Shown: piece after piece, positions 8,018 to 15,935 of the stretch
Layout: every line of letters starts with the position of its first letter
Position numbering within the stretch: the first letter of the stretch is position 1
DNA from: Oceanispirochaeta sp. M1
Lineage (GTDB): Bacteria; Spirochaetota; Spirochaetia; DSM-2461
Assembly: GCF_003346715.1 (NCBI RefSeq)
Contig: NZ_QQPQ01000015.1
Location: 62,001-126,000 of the forward strand
Direction: 5' to 3'
DNA length: 64,000 nucleotides
The notes under the pieces: model-generated
What the model saw: only the letters and a program-made list of their open reading frames with translations
Told to the model about the DNA's origin: nothing
Databases searched by the model: none
Program-made: the position numbers and the translations under genes

Positions 8018-10047
8018 CGATGTCCACCCTGATAACACCCGACAAAGTTGAACGGCTGATCCAGGAATTCACCGATGAGCTATGTCACTTTACAGAAGAG
8101 GAGCAGTCACAGATTCTCAAGGCCTGCCGCTGGGCACAGGAACTCCATTCCCAGCAGAAAAGAGCCAGCGGTGAACCATATATAATCCACCCTATACATG
8201 TGGCCAGGATTCTACTGAATCTGCAGATGGATGCAACCGCAGTAACTGCGGGGCTGCTTCATGATATTCTGGAAGATGCAGATGTAAGCAGGCAGGAGAT
8301 TAAAGAGCGTTTCGGCCCGGAAGTTCTGCATCTGGTCAATGGTGTAACAAAAATAAATATTGTCAACGTAAAGAATAAGTCGGTACAGGAAAGAGAAACC
8401 ATCCGTAAGATGATTCTCGCCATGGACAAGGATATCCGTGTAATTCTGATTAAACTTGCAGATAAACGTCATAATATGAACACCCTCCAGTATATGAGGG
8501 AAGACAAACAGAAGAGGATTGCCCGTGAGTGTCTTGATATATACGCTCCACTGGCAGGTAAACTTGGTATTTACTCAATTAAAACCGAGTTGGAGGATCT
8601 CTCCTTAAGATTCCTCAAACCCGAAGTGTACAAGGAGATCAAATTCTTTCTCAGTCAGAAGAAAGAGGAACGTTTCGAATTTCTTAAACAGATTCAGGAC
8701 GATATTATTTCTGCAGCCGCTGAAGAAGAGATCCAAATCCAAATAAAAACCAGAGCCAAACATTTTTATTCCATCTATTTAAAGATGAAGAATAAGGGTA
8801 AAGAGCTCCATGAAATATATGACTTTCTGGGAATACGTATTCTGTGTAAGACTCAAACCCAGTGTTATACCCTTCTGGGACTGGTACATCACCTCTATAA
8901 ACCTCTGCGAGGCCGATTCAAAGACTATATAGCCATGCCCAAAGAAAACGGTTACAGAAGTCTGCATACAACCGTAATGACCTCCTCCGGAAAGCCTCTT
9001 GAGGTACAGATCAGAACTGACAATATGAATAATACCGCCGAATACGGTGTTGCGGCTCACTGGGCCTATAAAGAGGGTAAAAAATCTTCCGAACTGGACA
9101 GCTTCAATTCAAATCTTTTAAAGAAACTTAGAGATATCAACAGTGAGGGCTACGGTTCAAGTGACTTTATGAACAGCCTTAAAGAGGATGTTTTAACAGA
9201 CACCATTTTTGTGTTTACACCAAACGGAGATACCTTCGAACTGCCCAGAGGATCAACTGCAATTGACTTTGCCTACCATATCCATACGGATATCGGAGAT
9301 CACTGTCTTAGTGCCAAAGCTGATGATAAGATTATTCCACTGAACAAGGCACTGAGAAATACACAGACCCTAACTATTCAGACCTCAGCCAATGCACACC
9401 CTCATTTGAACTGGCTCCGTTTCGTAAAAACCACCAGAGCCAAGTCTAAGATTAGAAACTGGCTGAACAAACATGACAGCAATATTGTTATCGACCGTCA
9501 TATTGTTGCCAAAAAGACCCATACTCCGACACCTCCCCCCCCCCAGCCTAAAGCTGGTGGAGAGGAAAGACCTATTCAGAATAAGATGATGGACAGCAGC
9601 AAAGTCGGAGTAAGTATCAATAAAGAAAGAAATATCCTGATCCACCTGGCGGGTTGCTGCAATCCCACTCCCGGTGACAAAATTATCGGTTTTATCTCAA
9701 GAGGCCGGGGAATCATAGTTCACAGAGAAGATTGTGGTAACCTGAAGGGTATCAATGACTTTGAAGAGCGTAAAATCGATGTCGAGTGGGAAAATTACTC
9801 AGATAAAGCCACCCAGAGATTCAAGGTCAATGCCCGCTATGTGGCAGATCTCTTCTCAGAAATTGAGGGAGCCATCCGGAAATATAGCGGTCACCTTATA
9901 TCAGGAAGTATCAATGAGACAGATCGTGGAGATCTGGAAGGTTTTTTTACAGTAGAGATGAACAACTCAGATGATTACAAAAAAATAGCCAAGAGCATAC
10001 GTACAATTCCGTCTGTTCTGAATATACAAAAAGTCAGTCAGTTTTAG
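8014..10047 (+). CDS. rel: Bifunctional (p)ppGpp synthetase/hydrolase (Rel/SpoT family)
   Basis: Long RSH enzyme of 677 residues controlling the stringent response. Domains in order: HD hydrolase (HPIHVARIL and LLHDILEDAD intact, so hydrolysis is expected); synthetase (FKDYIAMPKENGYRSLHT), with RFKD, the RXKD version found in bifunctional Rel/SpoT enzymes rather than the EXDD of RelA; TGS (FVFTPNGDTFELPRGSTAIDFAYHIH); a proline-rich linker; a conserved-cysteine region (LAGCCNPTPGDKIIG); and a C-terminal ACT domain. ATG 8014 overlaps prmC; ATG 8020 is an alternative. The linker is encoded partly by a run of ten C (see that entry), where one-base slippage would cut off the C-terminal region. 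The frame as given is intact. Confidence 0.95.
   Translation: MTMSTLITPDKVERLIQEFTDELCHFTEEEQSQILKACRWAQELHSQQKRASGEPYIIHPIHVARILLNLQMDATAVTAGLLHDILEDADVSRQEIKERFGPEVLHLVNGVTKINIVNVKNKSVQERETIRKMILAMDKDIRVILIKLADKRHNMNTLQYMREDKQKRIARECLDIYAPLAGKLGIYSIKTELEDLSLRFLKPEVYKEIKFFLSQKKEERFEFLKQIQDDIISAAAEEEIQIQIKTRAKHFYSIYLKMKNKGKELHEIYDFLGIRILCKTQTQCYTLLGLVHHLYKPLRGRFKDYIAMPKENGYRSLHTTVMTSSGKPLEVQIRTDNMNNTAEYGVAAHWAYKEGKKSSELDSFNSNLLKKLRDINSEGYGSSDFMNSLKEDVLTDTIFVFTPNGDTFELPRGSTAIDFAYHIHTDIGDHCLSAKADDKIIPLNKALRNTQTLTIQTSANAHPHLNWLRFVKTTRAKSKIRNWLNKHDSNIVIDRHIVAKKTHTPTPPPPQPKAGGEERPIQNKMMDSSKVGVSINKERNILIHLAGCCNPTPGDKIIGFISRGRGIIVHREDCGNLKGINDFEERKIDVEWENYSDKATQRFKVNARYVADLFSEIEGAIRKYSGHLISGSINETDRGDLEGFFTVEMNNSDDYKKIAKSIRTIPSVLNIQKVSQF
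9535..9544 (+). repeat. C10 homopolymer inside rel
   Basis: Ten consecutive C bases encode part of the PPPPQP linker at about residues 508-511 of Rel, between the TGS domain and the conserved-cysteine/ACT region. With 9 C the new frame stops at a TGA about 15 codons on; with 11 C a TAA follows within three codons. Both slips would leave hydrolase, synthetase and TGS but remove the rest. Such tracts are classic slippage sites; whether this one varies cannot be told from one sequence. Confidence 0.85.
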
Positions 10048-10114
10048 CTCCTCCAGCTCTTTATGAGACTGTAGTGCCCGGCAGATAGAACTTAAACTTT
10101 AAGAGGATGAATAA

Positions 10115-10648
10115 ATGAGTCTAAATATCGTTTTACTGGAACCAGAAATACCCCAGAATACTGGAAACATTGCCAGAACCTGTGCCGCCAGCGGTGCTGC
10201 ACTCCATCTGATTGAACCTCTTGGATTTTCGGTGGATGAAAAAGCAGTGCGCAGAGCAGGACTGGATTACTGGACAAAGCTCTCCCTGTTTGTCTATGCC
10301 AGTCTTGAAGATTTCTTTGAACAGAATCCGGCGGGTCCCTATTTCTACTGTACTACAAAGGCTCAGCAGACCTATGCCGAAGTTGAATACCCTTCAGGTT
10401 CCTACCTGATATTCGGTAAGGAGTCTGCAGGAATTCCAGAAAAAATACTTATGGAACATCCTGAAAGGGCTATTCGTATACCAATGAAACCGGAAATGCG
10501 CTCACTGAACCTTTCAAACGCCGTCGCCATAGTAGCCTATGAGGCTCTGAAACAGCATGAATTCAAAGGTATGGAGACTGAGGGTGAACTGCACCGCCAT
10601 AAGTGGGACGAAGCAGTTCAGCCTGAGGGAACAGAAGTTAAGAACTGA
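10115..10648 (+). CDS. trmL: tRNA (cytidine(34)-2'-O)-methyltransferase, SPOUT family
   Basis: Small SPOUT (trefoil-knot) methyltransferase of 177 residues. TrmL methylates the 2'-OH of the wobble C or U34 in certain leucine tRNAs. The start IVLLEPEIPQNTGNIARTC is the family signature (motif 1, with the substrate-binding N-T-G-N). The knot motifs follow: LIFGKESAGIPE (motif 2) and IRIPMKPEMRSLNLSNAVAI (motif 3). The length matches the minimal TrmL without extensions. AAGAGGATG just before ATG 10115 provides a ribosome site. It is 67 bp behind rel and may belong to the same transcript. It ends 20 bp before the convergent fhs gene. Confidence 0.93.
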   Translation: MSLNIVLLEPEIPQNTGNIARTCAASGAALHLIEPLGFSVDEKAVRRAGLDYWTKLSLFVYASLEDFFEQNPAGPYFYCTTKAQQTYAEVEYPSGSYLIFGKESAGIPEKILMEHPERAIRIPMKPEMRSLNLSNAVAIVAYEALKQHEFKGMETEGELHRHKWDEAVQPEGTEVKN

Positions 10649-10668
10649 TTCTGATCCTATGATTCTGG

Positions 10669-12432
10669 TCAGAAAAGCCCTATTACCCTACCCGTTTTAG
10701 TATCAATATCTATCCCCATAAAGGCAGGCTTACTTCCCAGTCCAGGCATGGTCAGGATATTTCCAGCCAGAGGATAGAGAAATCCCGCACCAGCAGAGAG
10801 TCTTATATCTTCGATGGGGAATACATAACCTGCAGGGGGAACATTCTTCCAGTCCGGATTATGGGATAGGGAATATTGAGTCTTGGCCATACATATAGGC
10901 AGCTCTCCATAACCCATATCCGTATAGGTCTGAATCTTTCTGTCAGCCTCGGCTGAGTATTCCACCCTGGCAGCATGGTAGACCTCTTTGGCAAGTATTC
11001 CGATTTTCTCTTTTACAGGGGTCTTAAGCTCATACAGAGGATGAAAACGTGCAGGTGCTTCACAAGACTTGATAACAGCTCTGGCAAGATCTGCAGCCCC
11101 TTCACCACCCAGTTCCCAATGCTTTGAGACAACCGCATCATCGGCACCAACAGCCAGTGCTTCCTCCCTGATCAGTTTCCACTCTTCAGGATCATCTGTG
11201 GGGAATGCATTTATTGCCACAACAACGGGTACACCGAATTTTGCAGCCGTTCTGATATGGGCTTTCAGGTTTTCACATCCTACCCTCAGGAGCTCGGGAT
11301 TCTTTTCCTTGTACACTGGATCAAGGGGCTTGCCCGGAGTAACCTTGGGACCGCCTCCATGCATCTTGAGAGCTCTTACAGTAGCTACCAGTACTACTGT
11401 ATTGGGCTTCATGCCGCTGTTCCGGCATTTTATATGAAAGAATTTCTCCATTCCCACATCTGAACCGAAGCCGGACTCTGTTACAAGATAGTCAGCCATG
11501 CGGATTCCCATTTTATCGGCTATGACAGAGGAGTTTCCATGAGCGATATTGGCAAAGGGACCTGTATGGACCAGAGCCGCCTGCTCTTCCATGGTCTGCA
11601 TCAGATTGGGCATGAGGGCATCCTTTAACAGGACTGTCATGGCACCGGCAACACCAAAGTGTTCAGAAGTAAGAGGATTACCCTTCTTATCCATGGCCAT
11701 AACCACACGGCCGATCCTCTGTCTCATATCCTTCAGGTCTTTGGAGAGGGAAAGAATGGCCATCAGTTCGCTGGCCACAGTAATGTCAAAACCGCTCTGC
11801 CGGAGAGGCCCGTCCCCCTTTGCTCCCATTCCTACCATGATATTGCGCAGAGTTCTGTCATTGATATCAACGACACGCCGCCATAGTATGTTATAAATAT
11901 CCGGATTTATCCGCTCAAGGCCCTGTTTAGCCAGAAAAGCATCGCCCCAGCGGCTTTCATGATAGATCCTGGCATCCACTGCCGCAGCTCCCAGATTATG
12001 GGCGGCTGTCACCGCATGTATATCACCGGTCATATGAAGGTTAAACTCTTCCATGGGGACAATTTGAGAATAACCGCCGCCGGCAGCTCCGCCTTTAATA
12101 CCAAAGGTGGGACCCATTGAGGGCTGACGAATAGCACAGATTGCCTTATGTCCAAGATAAGCCAGACCTTCTGTCAGACCTATTGTTGTAGTTGTTTTAC
12201 CTTCTCCCAGGGGAGTCGGAGTGATAGCTGTAACATCAATATACTTGCCTGCCGGTCTTTTGCTCAATTCCTTGATTGCATCAAGTTTAATTTTTCCTTT
12301 ATCATCACCGTAGGGAATAAGTTTATCCCCGGGCAGGCCGTATTTTTCAGCAATTTCACGAATGGGTTTAATTTTTGCTGACTGTGCGATTTCAAGATCA
12401 GAACCGACGGGTGATTTGCGCTTTACAGACAT
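10669..12432 (-). CDS. fhs: Formate-tetrahydrofolate ligase
   Basis: ATP-dependent ligase that makes 10-formyl-THF from formate and THF, used in one-carbon metabolism and in the acetogenic methyl branch. The 587-residue protein has the P-loop TPLGEGKTTTTIGL and the family's conserved segments RQPSMGPTFGIKGGAAGGGYSQ (split here as RQPSMGPTFG and KGGAAGGGYSQ) and NIAHGNSSV. The start is set at 12432 (MSVKRK) because AAGGAG lies 7 nt before that ATG; the in-frame ATG at 12459 has no such site. The gene stands alone, convergent with trmL, with no folD or other folate gene nearby. Confidence 0.97.
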   Translation of the reverse strand: MSVKRKSPVGSDLEIAQSAKIKPIREIAEKYGLPGDKLIPYGDDKGKIKLDAIKELSKRPAGKYIDVTAITPTPLGEGKTTTTIGLTEGLAYLGHKAICAIRQPSMGPTFGIKGGAAGGGYSQIVPMEEFNLHMTGDIHAVTAAHNLGAAAVDARIYHESRWGDAFLAKQGLERINPDIYNILWRRVVDINDRTLRNIMVGMGAKGDGPLRQSGFDITVASELMAILSLSKDLKDMRQRIGRVVMAMDKKGNPLTSEHFGVAGAMTVLLKDALMPNLMQTMEEQAALVHTGPFANIAHGNSSVIADKMGIRMADYLVTESGFGSDVGMEKFFHIKCRNSGMKPNTVVLVATVRALKMHGGGPKVTPGKPLDPVYKEKNPELLRVGCENLKAHIRTAAKFGVPVVVAINAFPTDDPEEWKLIREEALAVGADDAVVSKHWELGGEGAADLARAVIKSCEAPARFHPLYELKTPVKEKIGILAKEVYHAARVEYSAEADRKIQTYTDMGYGELPICMAKTQYSLSHNPDWKNVPPAGYVFPIEDIRLSAGAGFLYPLAGNILTMPGLGSKPAFMGIDIDTKTGRVIGLF

Positions 12433-12595
12433 GATAAAACTCCTTAATGACGTATTCAATAATCATAATACATATCATCAAGGCATAGAGAACTTATTTT
12501 ATATTTGATCGAAGAAAGAGCCTATTTCCAATAGGTCAGAACCTGTGCCGCTATATTAAATGACACAATGGAATATCCAAGATTATTCATGGGAT

Positions 12596-13048
12596 TCAAT
12601 TGCCTTCAACTGCGTTTTTGATATCAGTCAAATCTTCCATTAAGGATTTTTTTGTAGCAGAGGCAAATATCCAACCTGTCAAGGCTGTCATTACTTTTGT
12701 AAAGAATTTGACAAGTTCAGCACCGAATGTCATGGTCAGTTCACATACATCATCCTTCTGGTTCAAATCAAACCTGGTAGTGTACACGGCTCCATGACTT
12801 TCGGCCCTGGTTGTATAGAAATTATTCTCTTCAGAATTTGTAATCCACATTACTTCTGTCGCAGTCTGACCGAACATGGTTCTCGTTTCTCTCCATTTCA
12901 ACCCGGTAAACCCCTTCTCGGGTTTCTCCAGAATTTCAATTTTCTGAATGCCCTTTATATTGTTTACAGATCCCTCAATATCGCAAATAATTTTCCAGAC
13001 ATCTTCTTTAGTTCCATTGATTTCAATACTTAATGCTATTTTCTTCAT
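12596..13048 (-). CDS. SRPBCC (START-like) family protein
   Basis: Small ligand-binding-fold protein of about 150 residues. The pattern MKKIALSIEINGTKEDVWKIICDIEG, here beginning at 13048, followed by WRETRTMFGQTATEVMWIT and a long C-terminal helix, matches the polyketide-cyclase/SRPBCC superfamily (hydrophobic-cavity proteins). GGAGAG 8 nt upstream supports 13048 rather than the ATG at 13093. No catalytic residues can be assigned by eye. It lies alone on the minus strand upstream of fhs, with about 160 bp between them, and does not share an obvious pathway with its neighbours. Ligand unknown. Confidence 0.75.
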   Translation of the reverse strand: MKKIALSIEINGTKEDVWKIICDIEGSVNNIKGIQKIEILEKPEKGFTGLKWRETRTMFGQTATEVMWITNSEENNFYTTRAESHGAVYTTRFDLNQKDDVCELTMTFGAELVKFFTKVMTALTGWIFASATKKSLMEDLTDIKNAVEGN

Positions 13049-13154
13049 ATCCTGACTCTCCAGATTAAATATCTTATATATATTATAATACATTTTTTAT
13101 AAGATTAGAAATTACATCTTATCGGGGTTACTATGTATTCTGGATTATTAAAAC

Positions 13155-13198
13155 AACATGGGGATGGAGACTCCCCCTTCTCAATATTTCACCATGTT
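13155..13198 (+). other. Hairpin with T-tract between divergent genes
   Basis: Inverted repeat AACATGG (13155-13161) / CCATGTT (13192-13198), followed by TTTT. Inside it GGGGA and TCCCC can also pair. It looks like a terminator on the plus strand, but no plus-strand gene ends nearby, so it may instead be a leader structure of the DUF1846 gene. Confidence 0.3.
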
Positions 13199-13322
13199 TT
13201 TATTTCATTTGCAGTTTTCCCTCACCCTGGATCGTGGTAGACTCGAGATTGGAATTGAAGGGAATACAGACTCCTTTTGTTCTCCCAATATGTGACAGTT
13301 TGAAATCTCGGAGGATCATTTT

Positions 13323-14846
13323 ATGCCCAAAAAAATAGCTTTTGATACAGAAAAGTATCTGGAGGAGCAGACTGAAGCCATTTTGGAACGGATGAAGAAA
13401 TTTGACAATAAACTCTACCTCGAATTCGGGGGTAAGCTTATTTTTGATTACCATGCCTCCAGAGTTTTACCCGGATTTGATCCCAATGTGAAGATGAAGC
13501 TTCTACAGAAACTGAAAGACCAGACAGAAATTATTCTATGCATATATGCAGGTGATATTGAACGGCGGAAGACCCGGGCGGATTTTGGGATTTCCTACGA
13601 TGCAGACGCCATGAAGCTTATTGATAATCTTACCCAGGACTGGGGGTTGGAACTCAACTCCGTGGTGGTAACGCGCTATGAAGATCAGCCTTCTGTAAAA
13701 CTGTTTATCAACCGTCTGAAGCGACGTGGAATAAAGGTAACCATCCATAGAGCCACCAGGGGATATCCCATGGATATTGATCTCATTGTCAGTGATGAGG
13801 GGTATGGTGCCAATCCTTATATAGAAACGACAAAACCCCTGGTGGTGATCACCGGTCCGGGACCAAACAGCGGTAAACTGGGCACATGTCTGTCTCAGCT
13901 CTATCATGAAAACCGGAAGGGGCTGAAGTCTGGTTACTCTAAGTTCGAAAGTTTCCCCATCTGGAATCTGCCTCTGAAGCATCCGGTTAATGTGGCTTAT
14001 GAATCTGCCACAGCCGACCTTAAGGATGTAAATCTCATCGATCCCTTTCATCTTGAGGCCTATGGTGAAATTGCCATCAATTACAATCGCGATGTTGAGG
14101 CTTTTCCCCTTCTCAAACGAATTCTTGAAAAAATATCAGGTGCAGGCTCTCTTTATCTATCTCCAACTGATATGGGTGTAAACCGAATCGGTTTTGCCAT
14201 TGTGGATGACGAGGCCGCTGTCATGGCGGCAAAACAGGAGATTATCCGTCGAACCCTTCGGTACTCATGCGAATATATGAAGGGGCTGGGAAAGAAGGAA
14301 ACAGTAGAACGGGCGGAACTGATAATGCAGAAAGTGGGTGCCTCACTGGAGGATCGAAGGGTCGTTGGAGACGCCAGACAAACAGGCCTTGAGGCACAGG
14401 AAGATGAAAAAAAAGGGAATAATGGCACCTACTGCGGCGCCGCCCTGGAATTAGCCGATGGAACCATCATTACAGGTAAAAACTCTCCCCTTCTTCACGC
14501 TTCTTCGGCAGTAGTGTTAAATGCCATAAAAAATCTAGCCGGACTGCCCCGGAAGATCCATCTGATCTCTCCGGTTCTTATTCAGTCAATAAGTGATCTG
14601 AAAAGAGAAATAAAAGGGAGCTATGCCATAACTCTGGACCTGGAAGAGACTCTTATAGCGTTGGCGGCATCCATATCCACCAATAGCAGCGCTTTTCTTG
14701 CGGTGAAACAATTAAAGAAACTGAAAGGCTGTGAAATGCATCTTACTCACATTCCACCTTCAGGAGATGAAGCAGGTTTGAGAGACCTGGGCATAAACCT
14801 GACTTCTGATCCGATATTCTCTTCCGAACGTCTGTTCAGTCATTAG
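13323..14846 (+). CDS. DUF1846 family protein
   Basis: Conserved protein of 507 residues, the usual length of the DUF1846 family. Recognisable stretches are the N-terminal [45 protein letters not shown] (read as LYLEFGGKL, then [14 protein letters not shown]) and [22 protein letters not shown]. The last resembles a phosphate- or nucleotide-binding loop (GPGPNSGK). It is soluble, with no signal peptide. A GGAGG site precedes ATG 13323. Biochemical function has not been established to my knowledge; the GK-containing loop hints at nucleotide binding, which is inference. It stands alone, with divergent SRPBCC upstream and convergent femX-like gene downstream. Confidence 0.85.
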   Translation: MPKKIAFDTEKYLEEQTEAILERMKKFDNKLYLEFGGKLIFDYHASRVLPGFDPNVKMKLLQKLKDQTEIILCIYAGDIERRKTRADFGISYDADAMKLIDNLTQDWGLELNSVVVTRYEDQPSVKLFINRLKRRGIKVTIHRATRGYPMDIDLIVSDEGYGANPYIETTKPLVVITGPGPNSGKLGTCLSQLYHENRKGLKSGYSKFESFPIWNLPLKHPVNVAYESATADLKDVNLIDPFHLEAYGEIAINYNRDVEAFPLLKRILEKISGAGSLYLSPTDMGVNRIGFAIVDDEAAVMAAKQEIIRRTLRYSCEYMKGLGKKETVERAELIMQKVGASLEDRRVVGDARQTGLEAQEDEKKGNNGTYCGAALELADGTIITGKNSPLLHASSAVVLNAIKNLAGLPRKIHLISPVLIQSISDLKREIKGSYAITLDLEETLIALAASISTNSSAFLAVKQLKKLKGCEMHLTHIPPSGDEAGLRDLGINLTSDPIFSSERLFSH

Positions 14847-14894
14847 ACTGAAATGGGAAGATAAAAATCTTTTTATACCCGCAAACCCGCAGGG

Positions 14895-15932
14895 CTAGCG
14901 TTTCTTCCAGACCTTATAATAATAGTGCCTCGCCTTTTCAAGCCATTGATACAGCAGATAGAGCAGGCGACTGTAGGGATAATCCCAGGCTCCGGGTCTG
15001 TGACGGACCTCGCCTCCGAAACCTGTTTTAAATCGGTAGAGTCCCGCCATGGGGTGTTCAGGGTCGTCAGTGGGGGGAATGCCGAACATATCATAGGCTT
15101 TTGCTCCGGCGGCACAGGCATCCTGAATGGCAATGGACTGCAGGGCATATGCCGGCATGAGGTTACGTTTTTCATTGGATGAAGCACCATAGAGATAGAC
15201 TGCTTCAGCTCCATTTAAAAGAACGATTATCCCCGCAAGAAGCTCATCTTCTGTATAGGCCAGATAGAGAATAAGTTCTCTTCCCTTCTCTGCTTCAAGA
15301 AGTTCAAAAAGACGATCGTAGTACAAGAAGGGATGGATGGCGATCTTATCCCGCTGGGAGGTGATACGATAGAGTTCATACCAGTCTTTCAGCTTATTCC
15401 GGCCCGCTTTTTCTACGGTGACGCCCTTCTTTTCAGCAAGGCGTATATTATACCGTGTCTTTTTATGCATATCCGGCAGGAGGCTGTCATAGCCGCCGGT
15501 GAGATCCAGAACCACAGTATCAGGGGGCTGGATGTCCAGAGGAGCTTTTTTGAGGCTCTCAGGATATGCAGGGGCTGCTTCATCAATAGTGGAGAATTCG
15601 GGCAGATCATATCTGATAAAGAAACAGAACAGAGGCAGGATGCCTCTGAGTTCCCGGGAGAGCTCCACAAGAAACTGTTCCCTGTTATCTGCTCCCGAAG
15701 CGGCATCGGGTCCACCGGGGACATAGGCCAGAGCCAATCCGCCGGGGAGAGTTCGGATTAGAATAAGAAGGGTTCCCTTCTCTACTCCCCGCTGCCATTT
15801 TACAGCCTCGGCCTTCCATCCGAAACTTCCTTTCTGAGAGGCCCAGAAAGGGGTCTGAAGGAATCCATTATATTCTTCCCGGGGAGTAAGCTCCCTTATG
15901 GAGATGCGTTCTGCTATAAGAGTATCAGCCAA
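14895..15932 (-). CDS. FemX/FemAB-like peptidoglycan bridge aminoacyltransferase
   Basis: GNAT-fold transferase of 345 residues predicted to add an amino acid from aminoacyl-tRNA to the side chain of lipid II. The family pattern is visible: LQTPFWASQKGSFGWKAEAV near the N-terminus, KKTRYNIRLAEKKGV in the middle (the first GNAT unit's end), and AVYLYGASSNEKRNLMPAYALQ with YDMFGIPPTDDPEHPMAGLYRFKTGFGGE split over the second unit. The start is TTG at 15932, 3 bp after the metG stop; the nearest purine-rich site (GAGG) is about 11 nt upstream. It forms an operon with metG. In spirochaetes whose peptidoglycan has glycine on ornithine this enzyme would be a fitting glycyltransferase, but the donor amino acid cannot be read from sequence. 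Confidence 0.87.
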   Translation of the reverse strand: MADTLIAERISIRELTPREEYNGFLQTPFWASQKGSFGWKAEAVKWQRGVEKGTLLILIRTLPGGLALAYVPGGPDAASGADNREQFLVELSRELRGILPLFCFFIRYDLPEFSTIDEAAPAYPESLKKAPLDIQPPDTVVLDLTGGYDSLLPDMHKKTRYNIRLAEKKGVTVEKAGRNKLKDWYELYRITSQRDKIAIHPFLYYDRLFELLEAEKGRELILYLAYTEDELLAGIIVLLNGAEAVYLYGASSNEKRNLMPAYALQSIAIQDACAAGAKAYDMFGIPPTDDPEHPMAGLYRFKTGFGGEVRHRPGAWDYPYSRLLYLLYQWLEKARHYYYKVWKKR

Positions 15933-15935
15933 GGA

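Noticed and set aside
9535-9544. rel as a pseudogene through the C tract
   Set aside because: With ten C the frame is open through the ACT domain, and all domains are intact.
13536-14051. Antisense reading frame in the DUF1846 gene
   Set aside because: Shadow of a strongly conserved plus-strand gene.
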